Assembly (NCBI RefSeq): GCF_011516635.5
Contig: NZ_CP096255.1
Span: forward strand, 496,001-560,000
Source of the DNA: Bradyrhizobium barranii subsp. apii
Lineage (GTDB): Bacteria; Pseudomonadota; Alphaproteobacteria; Rhizobiales; Xanthobacteraceae
Direction of reading: 5' to 3'
Length of the DNA: 64,000 nt
The notes beneath the pieces were generated by a model, which saw only the letters and a program-made list of their open reading frames with translations, was not told where the DNA came from and did not search any database. This document shows, piece by piece, positions 30,594 to 39,781 of the stretch; the first letter of the stretch is position 1, and each line of letters starts with the position of its first letter. Both the position numbers and the translations under genes were made by a program.

Positions 30594-31772
30594 ATGTCAG
30601 ACGATGTCGTCATCGTCAGCGCCGCCCGCACCCCGGTCGGAAGCTTCAACGGAGCGTTCGCGACCCTTCCCGCCCATGACCTCGGCGCCATCGCCATCAA
30701 GGCCGCGCTGGAGCGTGGTGGCATCGAGCCTGGCCGGGTCTCCGAAGTCATCATGGGTCAGATCCTGACCGCGGCTCAGGGTCAGAACCCGGCCCGCCAG
30801 GCCTCGATTGCCGCCGGCATTCCGGTGGAGAGCCCGGCCTGGGGCGTCAACCAGCTTTGCGGCTCGGGCCTGCGCACCGTCGCGTTGGGCTACCAGGCGC
30901 TGCTCAACGGCGATTCCGAGATCGTGGTCGCCGGCGGCCAGGAATCCATGAGCATGGCTCCGCACGCCCAGTATCTGCGCGGCGGCGTCAAGATGGGCCC
31001 GGTCGAGTTCGTCGACACCATGATCAAGGACGGCCTGTGGGATGCCTTCAACGGCTATCACATGGGGAATACGGCCGAGAACGTCGCGCGCCAGTGGCAG
31101 ATTACCCGCGCCCAGCAGGACGAGTTCGCGGTCCACTCGCAGCAGAAGGCCGAGGCGGCGCAGAAGGCCGGCAAGTTCAACGACGAGATCGTTCCCGTCA
31201 CCATCAAAACCCGCAAGGGCGACATCGTCGTCAGCGCCGACGAATATCCGCGTCATGGCGCAACGCTCGACGGGATGGCGAAGCTCAAGCCCGCCTTCGA
31301 GAAGGAAGGCACGGTCACCGCGGGTTCGGCCTCCGGCATCAACGACGGCGCCGCTGCCGTTGTGCTGATGACCGCCAAGCAGGCGGCCAAGGAAGGCAAG
31401 AAGCCGCTCGCGCGCATCGTGTCCTGGGCGCAGGCCGGCGTCGATCCGAAGATCATGGGCTCGGGCCCGATCCCGGCCTCGCGCGCCGCGCTGAAGAAGG
31501 CCGGCTGGAGCGTCGGCGATCTCGACCTGATCGAGGCCAACGAGGCCTTCGCGGCGCAGGCCTGCGCCGTCAACAAGGACCTCGGCTGGGATACCTCCAG
31601 GGTCAACGTCAACGGCGGTGCGATCGCGATCGGCCATCCGGTCGGCGCTTCCGGCGCACGCGTGCTGGTGACGCTGCTGCACGAAATGCAGAAGCGCGAC
31701 TCGAAGAAGGGTCTCGCCACGCTGTGCATCGGCGGCGGCATGGGTATCGCGATGTGCCTGGCGCGCGACTGA
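30594..31772 (+). CDS. phaA: acetyl-CoA C-acetyltransferase (beta-ketothiolase)
   Basis: The 392-residue thiolase condenses two acetyl-CoA to acetoacetyl-CoA, the first step of PHB synthesis. The nucleophile Cys89 is in [14 protein letters not shown], the histidine in [19 protein letters not shown], and the second cysteine in [16 protein letters not shown] 30594 has AGGAG at 30583-30587. phaB follows 246 bases later behind a strong hairpin, so the two may not share all transcripts. Confidence 0.97.
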   Translation: MSDDVVIVSAARTPVGSFNGAFATLPAHDLGAIAIKAALERGGIEPGRVSEVIMGQILTAAQGQNPARQASIAAGIPVESPAWGVNQLCGSGLRTVALGYQALLNGDSEIVVAGGQESMSMAPHAQYLRGGVKMGPVEFVDTMIKDGLWDAFNGYHMGNTAENVARQWQITRAQQDEFAVHSQQKAEAAQKAGKFNDEIVPVTIKTRKGDIVVSADEYPRHGATLDGMAKLKPAFEKEGTVTAGSASGINDGAAAVVLMTAKQAAKEGKKPLARIVSWAQAGVDPKIMGSGPIPASRAALKKAGWSVGDLDLIEANEAFAAQACAVNKDLGWDTSRVNVNGGAIAIGHPVGASGARVLVTLLHEMQKRDSKKGLATLCIGGGMGIAMCLARD

Positions 31773-31902
31773 AGCTGACATCTAACTTACGTGTCACTAG
31801 CGCGTGCGCTGCACACATAGATGAGTGCATCGCACGCGACTAAAAAGGCGGCGGTTGCAAATCAAATATTCTTCGCAACAGCGCCAGCCTCGACTAAATA
31901 CA

Positions 31903-31930
31903 AACGCCCGGCTCGACGCCGGGCGTTTTG
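31903..31930 (+). terminator. intrinsic terminator between phaA and phaB
   Basis: A 10-base perfect stem (AACGCCCGGC / GCCGGGCGTT) with loop TCGAC is followed by TTTTGTTCTT. This is a textbook rho-independent terminator for phaA. A further inverted pair (GCGCGTGCG and CGCACGCG) lies nearer the phaA stop, at about 31798-31840. Confidence 0.85.
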
Positions 31931-32018
31931 TTCTTGATGTCCGTCAAACCAACCGCATAATCCGCATCTAAAACGATCACTCAGAAACGTCCGCAGAGTC
32001 CAAGGGAAGGAATACGAT

Positions 32019-32744
32019 ATGGCACGTGTTGCACTGGTGACGGGTGGTACGCGGGGCATCGGAGCTGCGATCAGCAAGGCGCTGAAGGCGGCCGGCTACA
32101 AGGTCGCGGCGAGCTATGCCGGCAATGATGCGGCGGCGGAGAAGTTCAAGGCCGAGACCGGCATCGCCGTCTACAAATGGGACGTCAGCAATTTCGATGC
32201 CTGCGCCGAAGGCGTGAAGAAGGTCGAGGCCGAGCTCGGCCCCGTCGACGTGCTCGTCAACAACGCCGGCATCACCCGGGACACCGCCTTCCACAAGATG
32301 ACGCTTGAGCAGTGGAACGCCGTGATCAACACCAATCTTGGGTCGCTGTTCAACATGACGCGCCAGGTGATCGAAGGCATGCGGGCGCGCAAGTTCGGCC
32401 GCGTCATCTCGATCTCGTCGATCAACGGCCAGAAGGGGCAATTCGGCCAGGTCAACTATTCCGCAGCAAAGGCCGGCGACATCGGCTTCACCAAGGCGCT
32501 CGCGATCGAGAACGCCAAGGGCGGCATCACCGTCAACGCGATCGCACCGGGCTACATCAACACCGAGATGGTGCAGGCGGTGCCGAAGGACGTGCTGGAA
32601 AAGAACGTGATCCCGCAGATCCCGGTCAATCGTCTCGGCGAACCCGAGGAGATCGCGCGCGCGGTGGTGTTCCTCGCCGCCGACGAGGCCGGCTTCATCA
32701 CCGGCTCGACGCTGACCATCAATGGCGGCCAGTATCACGCCTGA
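32019..32744 (+). CDS. phaB: acetoacetyl-CoA reductase
   Basis: The 241-residue short-chain dehydrogenase reduces acetoacetyl-CoA to (R)-3-hydroxybutyryl-CoA with NADPH, the second step of PHB synthesis. It has TGGTRGIGAA (cofactor loop), NNAGITRD, the serine in ISISSINGQKGQFGQ and the catalytic YSAAK, then PGYINTEMVQAVP. This sequence pattern (GQKGQFGQVNYSAAKAG) is characteristic of PhaB rather than FabG. GGAAGG precedes the ATG. Confidence 0.96.
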   Translation: MARVALVTGGTRGIGAAISKALKAAGYKVAASYAGNDAAAEKFKAETGIAVYKWDVSNFDACAEGVKKVEAELGPVDVLVNNAGITRDTAFHKMTLEQWNAVINTNLGSLFNMTRQVIEGMRARKFGRVISISSINGQKGQFGQVNYSAAKAGDIGFTKALAIENAKGGITVNAIAPGYINTEMVQAVPKDVLEKNVIPQIPVNRLGEPEEIARAVVFLAADEAGFITGSTLTINGGQYHA

Positions 32745-32844
32745 TAGGGCGTCAAGCCTGTAGATTCAGGCGCGACAAGGCGATAGTGAAGACGAAATGC
32801 TCGGCCTCGTGCCGGGCATCATCGTCCTCAGGGCCTTTCGATCG

Positions 32845-33714
32845 ATGACCCCGCGCACAGCCACACTGATCGGATTGACCGCGATCCTGATGTGGTCGCT
32901 GCTTTCCGTGATGACGGTGGCGACCGGAAAGATTCCGGCGTTCCAGCTCGCCGCCATGACGTTCGCGATCGGCGGTCTCGTCGGCCTCCTCACATGGGTC
33001 GGCCGCGGCGATGCGGCGAGGAGCTTGCGTCAGCCGCTGGTCGTATGGGTCGTCGGCGTCGGTGGCCTGTTCGGCTATCACGCACTGTATTTCCTGGCGC
33101 TGCGCTTTGCGCCGCCGGCCGAAGCCGGTCTTTTGAACTACATGTGGCCGCTCCTGATCGTGCTGTTCTCGTCGTTCCTGCCGGGCGAGCGGCTTGCCGT
33201 GCATCACATCATTGGTGCCGTGCTCGGCCTAGTCGGCACCGTGCTGCTGTTCGCCGGGAGCACCTCCGGCTTCGCGCCGGGCCAGCTGCCGGGATTGATT
33301 GCGGCGTTCATCGCGGCGTTCGTCTGGGCGGCCTATTCGGTGCTGTCGCGGCGATTGAAGGCGGTGCCGACCGATGCGGTCGCGGGCTTTTGCCTTGCCA
33401 CCGCCGCGCTTGCCGCGCTGATGCATGGTCTGCTTGAAACCACGGTGTGGCCGGAGACGACGCTGCAATGGCTCTCCGTGGCCGCTCTCGGCATCGGCCC
33501 CGTCGGCGCTGCGTTCTACGCCTGGGACATCGGCATGAAGCGCGGCGACATCCGCGTACTCGGCGCCGCATCCTATGCGACGCCGCTGCTCTCGACCGGA
33601 TTCCTCATCGCCGCCGGTTTTGCAAAGGCCAGCGCCAACATCGCTCTCGCCGCGATTCTGATCGCCGGCGGCGGCCTGATCGCGGCGAAGGATATGGTGC
33701 TGCGGAAGCGGTGA
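32845..33714 (+). CDS. DMT superfamily (EamA) transporter, YddG-like
   Basis: The 289-residue membrane protein has about ten hydrophobic segments in two EamA repeats (TPRTATLIGLTAILMWSLLS and ... LPGLIAAFIAAFVWAAYSVL). It is similar in layout to the aromatic amino acid exporter YddG. ATG 32845 is preferred because the segment between 32797 and 32845 looks non-genic, though no strong ribosome site is visible for either start. The substrate is inferred to be an amino acid or metabolite. Confidence 0.85.
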   Translation: MTPRTATLIGLTAILMWSLLSVMTVATGKIPAFQLAAMTFAIGGLVGLLTWVGRGDAARSLRQPLVVWVVGVGGLFGYHALYFLALRFAPPAEAGLLNYMWPLLIVLFSSFLPGERLAVHHIIGAVLGLVGTVLLFAGSTSGFAPGQLPGLIAAFIAAFVWAAYSVLSRRLKAVPTDAVAGFCLATAALAALMHGLLETTVWPETTLQWLSVAALGIGPVGAAFYAWDIGMKRGDIRVLGAASYATPLLSTGFLIAAGFAKASANIALAAILIAGGGLIAAKDMVLRKR

Positions 33715-33765
33715 CCGTCGTTCTCGGGTTCGCCGCCATGCGGCGCCCCGGAATGACAGTGCGCC

Positions 33766-34188
33766 TTACGGCTCCCAGCCCTTCGGCGCGAGCTCGAATT
33801 TTGCGAACTCGAATGCGGGCGCCACGCTGCAACCGACCAGCGTCCACTCCCCCATGCTCTCCGCCATCTGCCAGGCATTCGCCGGCACGATTCCCTGCGG
33901 CCGCTCGCCGCTCACAAGGTCCGTGCCGAGCCGGACCTCGTGTTGCGAGCAGCCTTCATGCGCGATGCGCAGCGTCAGCGGGCTGCCGGCGTAGTAGTGC
34001 CAGATCTCCACGGCGTCGATGCGATGCCAATGCGAACGTTCGCCGCGCGCGAGCAGGAAATAAATGAGGGTCGAGCGCGACCGGCCGTTAGGGTCCGTGG
34101 TCTGGTCGCGAAACGTCTCGCGGTAGTGGCCGCCTTCGGGATGCGGGCGGAGTTCGAGGCGTGCGATGATCTCGGCTGCGGTCGGCAT
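33766..34188 (-). CDS. cupin domain-containing protein (DUF985)
   Basis: The 140-residue protein fits the DUF985 cupin family: LELRPHPEGGHYRETFRD at the start, STLIYFLLARGERSHWHRID, EIWHYYAGSPLTLRI and SVAPAFEFAKFELA at the end. Conserved histidines suggest a small-molecule-binding barrel. The enzymatic role is unknown. It lies downstream of gloB on the same strand, 23 bases apart, probably co-transcribed. Confidence 0.9.
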   Translation of the reverse strand: MPTAAEIIARLELRPHPEGGHYRETFRDQTTDPNGRSRSTLIYFLLARGERSHWHRIDAVEIWHYYAGSPLTLRIAHEGCSQHEVRLGTDLVSGERPQGIVPANAWQMAESMGEWTLVGCSVAPAFEFAKFELAPKGWEP

Positions 34189-34211
34189 CGATCCCCGTCA
34201 GGATTTCTTCT

Positions 34212-34979
34212 TCAGGATTTGTTCTTGCGCTCGCGCAATTCGCCAAACACCGCGGCAGCGTCCGCGCCCTTCATGTGTAGCCTGGTTGCGACCGACGGTT
34301 CATCAGCACGCAGGAACACGTTTGCTCGCTTCTCGTCACCAAGCAGTGATGGAATGGTTGGCCTATTCTCGGCCCGCAGCTTCGCCACTTCCGCCGCGCG
34401 TGCCTGGAGCGCCACATTGTCGGGGTCGATGGTGAGCGCGAACTTGACGTTGGACGCGGTGTATTCGTGCCCACAATAGAGCTTGAAGTCGTCAGGCAGC
34501 GCCCGCAGCTTCAGAAGCGAGTCCCACATCATCGGGTAGTCGCCTTCGAACACGCGGCCGCAGCCGATCGAGAACAGCGTGTCGGCCGCGAACAGCGTCT
34601 TCTCGTTGTCGAACACGTAGGAGATGTGGTCGAGCGTGTGGCCCGGCGTCTCCAGTACGCGCCCCAGCAAGCTGCCGACCTTGACGATGTCGGCATTAGC
34701 GACGCGCAGGTCGACGTTGGCGATCTTCGTCGTCTTGTCATGCGGCGCGACGACGCGGCAATTGTATTTCTGCTTGAGTTCGGCGACCCCGCCGACATGA
34801 TCGCCATGATGATGGGTGATCAGGATGTCGGTGAGCTGCCAGCCCTCGCGCTCAAGCGCCTTCAGGATGGGGCCGGCCTCCGGCGCGTCGATCGACGCCG
34901 TCGCCTTGGTTTCCACATCGTGGATCAGATAACCGAAATTGTCGTTTAAACAGGTGAAAGTACGAATTTCGGCGGCCAT
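34212..34979 (-). CDS. gloB: hydroxyacylglutathione hydrolase (glyoxalase II)
   Basis: The 255-residue metallo-beta-lactamase-fold enzyme hydrolyses S-lactoylglutathione in methylglyoxal detoxification. The metal motif is THHHGDH (residues 55-61), with ETPGHTLDHISY and LFAADTLFSIGCGRVFEG, and the glutathione-site pattern YCGHEYTASNVKFAL. The start ATG 34979 has GGAG 7 bases before it; a longer in-frame start at 35072 has no support. It is divergent from a methyltransferase, an arrangement seen in rhizobia. Confidence 0.95.
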   Translation of the reverse strand: MAAEIRTFTCLNDNFGYLIHDVETKATASIDAPEAGPILKALEREGWQLTDILITHHHGDHVGGVAELKQKYNCRVVAPHDKTTKIANVDLRVANADIVKVGSLLGRVLETPGHTLDHISYVFDNEKTLFAADTLFSIGCGRVFEGDYPMMWDSLLKLRALPDDFKLYCGHEYTASNVKFALTIDPDNVALQARAAEVAKLRAENRPTIPSLLGDEKRANVFLRADEPSVATRLHMKGADAAAVFGELRERKNKS

Positions 34980-35086
34980 GTCATCTCCATCGCGCTCAGC
35001 CCCGCAGACAAATATGGCGTTAACGTTGCGCAGGCAATGCAATATTCCGCGGGCGGGAGCCGCCTCGTGCATGTTACATTGCCGTC

Positions 35087-35827
35087 ATGACCATTGATGT
35101 CGTCGACCTCCGCGAGTTCTACTCCCGTCGCCTCGGGATTGTGGCGCGGCAAATGATCAATCGCGGCATCAGGGAGCGCTGGCCGACCGCCGCGGGCCAG
35201 CGTGTGCTCGGCATCGGCTATCCCACGCCCTATCTCGGCCTGTTCCGCGAGGACGCGGAGCGCTGCATCGCCTTCATGCCGTCGGCGCAGGGCGTCTTGA
35301 AATGGCCGACGGGCCGGCCAGCGCTGGCCTCGCTGGTCGATGAATTCTCGCTGCCGCTTCCTGACGCCGCGGTCGACCGGATCCTGCTGGTTCATGCGCT
35401 GGAGATGTCGGACGACCCGGCCGCGCTCTTGCGCGAGGTGTGGCGGGTGCTGTCGCCCTCCGGCCGCGTGATCGCGGTGATCCCGAACCGGCGCGGGGTC
35501 TGGACCCGCACCGACAGCACGCCGTTCGGTCACGGCCGGCCCTATTCGCGTTCGCAGATCACCGACCTGTTGCGCCAGACCTGGTTCACGCCGACCGCCT
35601 GGGGCGAGGCGTTGTTCATGCCGCCCTATGCCGGCGGCTGGGTGCTGAAATCGGCGCAGGTGTGGGAGCGTGCGGGCGCGGCGCTGTCGTTGCCTTTTGC
35701 CGGCGTGCACATAGTCGAGGCGACCAAGCAGGTCTATCGCGCGATCCCCGCCAAGCGCGAGCGCGCGCGGCTGATTCCCTCGTTGAAGCCGGTGCTGGTG
35801 CCGTCCTCGACGGTGACGCGCACTTGA
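35087..35827 (+). CDS. class I SAM-dependent methyltransferase
   Basis: The 246-residue protein has a Methyltransf_11-type core: RVLGIGYPTPYLGLFRE (modified SAM loop), LPLPDAAVDRILLVHALEM (motif II/III) and LREVWRVLSPSGRVIAVIPNRRG. The glycine-rich motif is weaker than usual (GIGYPTPYL instead of GxGxG), as in the homologues next to gloB in Rhizobiales. The substrate is unknown. The gene ends before a strong hairpin. Confidence 0.85.
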   Translation: MTIDVVDLREFYSRRLGIVARQMINRGIRERWPTAAGQRVLGIGYPTPYLGLFREDAERCIAFMPSAQGVLKWPTGRPALASLVDEFSLPLPDAAVDRILLVHALEMSDDPAALLREVWRVLSPSGRVIAVIPNRRGVWTRTDSTPFGHGRPYSRSQITDLLRQTWFTPTAWGEALFMPPYAGGWVLKSAQVWERAGAALSLPFAGVHIVEATKQVYRAIPAKRERARLIPSLKPVLVPSSTVTRT

Positions 35828-35832
35828 AAACA

Positions 35833-35861
35833 AATCGTCCCGGCGCGAGGCCGGGACGATT
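35833..35861. terminator. bidirectional terminator hairpin
   Basis: A 12-base perfect stem (AATCGTCCCGGC / GCCGGGACGATT) with a 5-base loop lies between two convergent genes, and it could end both. Short A/T runs flank it on both sides. Confidence 0.75.
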
Positions 35862-35877
35862 GCAGATCAGAAGAAGC

Positions 35878-36672
35878 TTACTCGCCGGAGGCGACTTCGT
35901 CGCTGGAGCCGGCCGGAGCCGCCTCGCGCTCGGGGCGCGGGCCGTGCGGCCGGCGGCGCCGCCGCGGAAAGCGTTCGCCGCCACCGCCGCCTTCCAGGCC
36001 GGCCTGACCGCCATTCGCGGCACTATTCACTTGCGGCTGTGCGCCGGTGATGAAGGAGGGCAGGCGATCGACGCTGCCGGCGTCGGCAACGACGGGCTGC
36101 GGCTGGTTCAGCGGCAGCGGCTGCGGCTGATATTGCGGCTGCGCACGATGGTCGCGTTCGCGATGTTCGCGGGGCTGCTGGTTGTCGCGCTGATAGGGCT
36201 GCTGGCCGTCACGCGGCTGATGATCACGCTGGTGATCGCGCTGGCCGTCGCGGTCGCGCATGAAGGGCTGTTGCTGCTGCGGCGGCTGCGGGACGAAGCC
36301 CGGCTCCTGGCCGAAATTCGAGAAATTCTCGCCGTCGTCCTCGCTGTCGTCGCCGCTGTTGCTTACGGGCTCGTCGCCGCGCGGCTGCTGGTTCTGGCGG
36401 AACTGTTCCTGGGCCGCGGCGATCAGGCGGAAATAATGCTCGGCGTGCTGGTAGTAGTTCTCGGCGGCGACCGGGTCGCCGGAAGAGCGCGCATCGCGCG
36501 CGAGCTGAAGATATTTTTCAGCGATGTGCGAAGCCGTGCCGCGGATCTTGATGTCGGGTCCGTTCGATTCGTAAACCCGGGTCATCGGGTTCTGGCCGCG
36601 CCGGTTGTTGTTGTTGTTGTTATTATTGTTATTGCGGTTGCGCATCCGCTGCTTGTTCTGACCGTTTCTCAT
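35878..36672 (-). CDS. DUF4167 domain-containing protein with poly-asparagine tract
   Basis: The 264-residue protein has a conserved N-terminal DUF4167 block (GPDIKIRGTASHIAEKYLQL and ARDARSSGDPVAAENYYQHAEHYFRL). Before it lies a run of ten asparagines encoded by GTT/ATT-type triplets on the + strand (36602-36640). The C-terminal 150 residues are low-complexity and rich in Gln/Pro/Arg/Asp, ending in an RRRRRPHGPRPE tail, which suggests a disordered RNA-binding or scaffold protein. The family is found beside prmC in Rhizobiales; its function is not known. Confidence 0.88.
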   Translation of the reverse strand: MRNGQNKQRMRNRNNNNNNNNNNRRGQNPMTRVYESNGPDIKIRGTASHIAEKYLQLARDARSSGDPVAAENYYQHAEHYFRLIAAAQEQFRQNQQPRGDEPVSNSGDDSEDDGENFSNFGQEPGFVPQPPQQQQPFMRDRDGQRDHQRDHQPRDGQQPYQRDNQQPREHRERDHRAQPQYQPQPLPLNQPQPVVADAGSVDRLPSFITGAQPQVNSAANGGQAGLEGGGGGERFPRRRRRPHGPRPEREAAPAGSSDEVASGE

Positions 36673-37136
36673 GTCCTGCCTTTAATTCCAGCCCTAAAGG
36701 TTGCACGCATTACTGATTGCTCGGAGTGACCTGATGACAGCGGTTCACATCTCTCATGCGCACCGCGCGCAAGAGCGGCTTGAACCCTGCCGATGTCCGT
36801 CGACCGTCGCGTTCAACAAAGACGCGTTCCCCACCCGCCAGCATCCATTGCCAGCGAACCCATTCATATCGCCTGCCGAAACAAGCCCAGCTTTGTTGCG
36901 TAAGTCTTCAAGCGCAATATCAGGCTTTCGTTCACTTTGCGGTCGGAGAGCAGCGCAGCTCCAATGGCCATCGCGCTCAACAGGACCTGCGGCTTGGAAC
37001 CTTTAAATCAGTAAAGCTCTCGCCCGAGAGCCCGGCTTTTGCCCGTAGGTCTACGGGGCCGGCACCGATGTGTTGACCGGAACGTAGTCGTTCCCAAGGG
37101 ATATTCCAAGAGGTTTTTTGCAACCCAATCCGGCTT
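36673..37136. other. 464-base region between prmC and the DUF4167 gene, no gene seen
   Basis: No ORF here has a ribosome site or family match. GCTCTC-GCCC-GAGAGC at 37016-37031, followed on the minus strand by TTTACTG, could be a weak end signal for prmC. The promoter of the DUF4167 gene should lie near 36680-36760. A leader or small RNA cannot be excluded. Confidence 0.4.
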
Positions 37137-38033
37137 TTATGGGGGCATTTTTCGGGCCGAAACCGCCCGCGGGATGCCCGCCAAATCGGCCTTGGGCGGC
37201 CTGTCCACAGACAACGCGGCAGCCGTCATCAAGGTTTCAATATCGCGGGCCTGCCCTTGCCCCGCCTCGACGATCAACGCCCCGCCGGGGGCGAGCCGCT
37301 CGGCCGCCTGCGGGATCAGGGCGCGGTAGGCGTCATAGCCGTCATTGCCGCCGTCGAGCGCCAGATGCGGATCGTGCTCGCGCACGTCGAGGCTCAGTTT
37401 CGGAATTTCCCCTGAGGGAATATAGGGCGGATTCGACACGATGAGATCGAACGGGCCGCGCAGCGCCGCCGCATAGGAGCAGGCGACGAAGCCGGAACGG
37501 TCGGCGAGGCCCAGTGCTGCGGCATTGCTCCGCGCGGTGTCGAGCGCGGAGAGGCTGAGATCGGTTCCGACACCGAAGGCATCGGGAATTTCGTGCAGCA
37601 GCGCGAGCAGGATCGCGCCGGATCCAGTGCCGATATCCGCGATTCGCGGGCGCGGCCCCGATATCGCGGCCTCCCGAAAGATTTCCAGTGCCAGTTCGAC
37701 CACGGTCTCGGTGTCCGGCCGCGGCACCAGCGTCGCTTCGGACAGTTGGAACGGCAGGCCCCAGAATTCGCGCGCGCCGAGAATGCGGGCGACCGGCTCA
37801 TGCGCGAGCCGGCGCTGCGCATAGGCTTCGAGCCGCGCGGCCTCTTCGGGCGTGAGCTGGCGCGCCGCCTGCGTGACGATGCCGGTCAAATCAAGCCTCA
37901 GCGCGGCTCCGACGAGCAGGCGCGCGTCGAGGGCGGGCTCTTCGATGCCGGCCGATTGCAGCCGCGCCGCAAGCGCGCGCCGCGCACTCTCGATGCTGTG
38001 TCCGGAATCGAAACCTGTCGCCAATGGAGCCAT
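37137..38033 (-). CDS. prmC: peptide chain release factor N5-glutamine methyltransferase
   Basis: The 298-residue PrmC/HemK methylates the GGQ glutamine of release factors with SAM. The N-terminal helical domain is followed by GLPFQLSEATLVPRPDTETVVE, the SAM loop IADIGTGSGAILLALL and the catalytic NPPYIPSGEI. ATG 38033 is chosen by homology, with AGG a few bases upstream. prmC normally follows prfA; here prfA lies 8 kb away on the same strand, with a transporter cluster between. It is divergent from the HIT gene. Confidence 0.95.
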   Translation of the reverse strand: MAPLATGFDSGHSIESARRALAARLQSAGIEEPALDARLLVGAALRLDLTGIVTQAARQLTPEEAARLEAYAQRRLAHEPVARILGAREFWGLPFQLSEATLVPRPDTETVVELALEIFREAAISGPRPRIADIGTGSGAILLALLHEIPDAFGVGTDLSLSALDTARSNAAALGLADRSGFVACSYAAALRGPFDLIVSNPPYIPSGEIPKLSLDVREHDPHLALDGGNDGYDAYRALIPQAAERLAPGGALIVEAGQGQARDIETLMTAAALSVDRPPKADLAGIPRAVSARKMPP

Positions 38034-38123
38034 CCTGCCTGGTATCGTGGATAGATCGGCGGCATTGCTTGCGTCAACGGAAAGGAGCGCGTCTGATCGC
38101 ACCTCGCAGCGTGGGAGGGATCC

Positions 38124-38549
38124 ATGGCGGCTTACGACGATCAGAACGTCTTCGCAAAGATCCTGCGCGGCGAGATTCCCTGCTTCGAGGTTTTCAGGGA
38201 CGACCGCAGCCTCGCCTTCCTCGACATCATGCCGCGCTCGCCCGGACACACGCTGGTCATCCCCCGGGCGCCGGCGCGCGGCATCCTCGACATCGCGGAT
38301 GACGATCTCGCCGCGGTCGCCCGAACCGGCAAACGGATCGCGATTGCGGCGATGAAGGCGTTCGACGCGGAGGGTATCATCCTGCAGCAGTTCAGTGAAC
38401 CGGCGAGCGGGCAGGTGGTCTTCCACCTGCACATGCACGTCATGCCGGTCAGGGCCGGAATCGAGCTGCTGCCGGCGCAGACGCGCAAGGAAGACATGGC
38501 CGTGCTCGCCGATCACGCCAAGCGGATGATTGCGGCACTCGGCAGTTGA
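38124..38549 (+). CDS. HIT family protein
   Basis: The 141-residue histidine-triad protein has the catalytic HLHMHV (H-x-H-x-H) motif and the N-terminal block FAKILRGEIPCFEVFRDDRSLAFLDI. Family members hydrolyse nucleotide phosphoramidates such as AMP-lysine. A good ribosome site (GGGAGG) lies before the ATG. It is divergent from prmC, with about 90 bases between starts. The physiological substrate is unknown. Confidence 0.94.
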   Translation: MAAYDDQNVFAKILRGEIPCFEVFRDDRSLAFLDIMPRSPGHTLVIPRAPARGILDIADDDLAAVARTGKRIAIAAMKAFDAEGIILQQFSEPASGQVVFHLHMHVMPVRAGIELLPAQTRKEDMAVLADHAKRMIAALGS

Positions 38550-38684
38550 TCGAAATAGCGCTGCAGCAAGACCGTAGGACGGGTAGAGCTGTTGCGAAAC
38601 CCATCATCGAGACAAACTCGAAATCGACTGGCGCAGCTTCGCTCCACCGAAACTGCGAGCCAGCGATCTTTCATCGAACCTTCA

Positions 38685-39626
38685 TCAGTTCCTGTTCAGC
38701 GGGCGGGGTCGAAGGGGAGAGCCAATCGGACATTCGAGCGCGGCACGATCCCAGCGTCCGACATCAGCTGCTGCCTGATAGGTGGTTTGCAGAAACGCCA
38801 TGAGCGCGGCCTCTGGCTCGCTGGATTTTCGCACAAGGTCGTAGGGCAGGAGATATTCGCCGAGCTTCCGATCGAAGTATGCGCCTGCCGGCATGACCTG
38901 TCCGTCAGCAAAGCCATTCGGGGTGGGGTAGGCATAGGAGTAGAAGGCCGCAAAGTCTGTACCACCTCCGCCCGGCCAAAAGCCGGCGGACGAGACCTCA
39001 TCGCTATAGGCCTCGCGCGTCACGACGTCCGGCAAACCCGGGACGCCACCCGGGTGAAGCGGAGCGGAACGCCCAGAGAAGCGCGTCACCGCGAGATCGA
39101 AGCTGCCCCAGAAGAGATGGACCGGACTGACCTTCCCGATGAATCCCGTCCGAAACCGATAAAACACTCCGTTGATCGCGACGAGGGCGCGGAAGAACCG
39201 CGTCACGGCGTCTGCGTCATAGGGCCTGATTTGGCGGTCCTCCGTGAACGGGATCGGATCCGGGACCTCGCTGGGCCGACCGTCAAATTCTGGTGTTCCG
39301 CCGAGATGTTCTACCAAATCACAGAACCGGGCGTGAAATTCGGCGACGGACATTCGCCCGAGCGGCATTTCCGCCCTGCGCCCATCAGCTGCTTCTCCGA
39401 TCAGGACGTGACGGGAGAGATCGAAGACGATCTCGATACCTGATGCGTCTGGAATCAGCGAAGTCGTGAGCCCGCGTGCATTCACGTAGAAGGTCGCGTG
39501 CCAGGAATGGTTGACCCATGGCGTTCTCGCGAGCCGATACTTGCCGACAATCTGGCAATACAGATGAAGCGCGGAACAGGTTTCGCGCCATGCCTCGAAG
39601 GGAATCTCCGGCCAGATCGCGCTCAT
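38685..39626 (-). CDS. DUF5996 family protein
   Basis: The 313-residue protein matches the DUF5996 pattern: WPEIPFEAWRETCSALHLYCQIVGKYRL, WVNHSWHATFYVNARGLTTS, GKVSPVHLFWGSFDLAVTRFSGR and EAYSDEVSSAGFWPGGG. It probably is a cytoplasmic enzyme-like protein with conserved His/Trp residues, but the function is unknown. ATG 39626 lies behind a GGGGGGAG ribosome site. It stands alone between the HIT gene and the transporter cluster. Confidence 0.85.
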   Translation of the reverse strand: MSAIWPEIPFEAWRETCSALHLYCQIVGKYRLARTPWVNHSWHATFYVNARGLTTSLIPDASGIEIVFDLSRHVLIGEAADGRRAEMPLGRMSVAEFHARFCDLVEHLGGTPEFDGRPSEVPDPIPFTEDRQIRPYDADAVTRFFRALVAINGVFYRFRTGFIGKVSPVHLFWGSFDLAVTRFSGRSAPLHPGGVPGLPDVVTREAYSDEVSSAGFWPGGGGTDFAAFYSYAYPTPNGFADGQVMPAGAYFDRKLGEYLLPYDLVRKSSEPEAALMAFLQTTYQAAADVGRWDRAALECPIGSPLRPRPLNRN

Positions 39627-39781
39627 AGCGTCTCCCCCCTCAGGTTCGGTTCGGCTTGGCAAGACCTCACCTCGGCTAAAGGCGACCCTGTGTCCGCTTT
39701 GGGCGCAAGGAGACATTCCGGGGGCGAGGCGGCATGCTACCCCCTCGAAAGCAGATATCCCGGAGTTTAGGGGGACTCGAG

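Noticed and set aside
32797..32844. Longer start of the DMT transporter at 32797
   Set aside because: The extra residues are not like a transporter N-terminus and no ribosome site is visible before it; ATG 32845 starts directly before the first helix.
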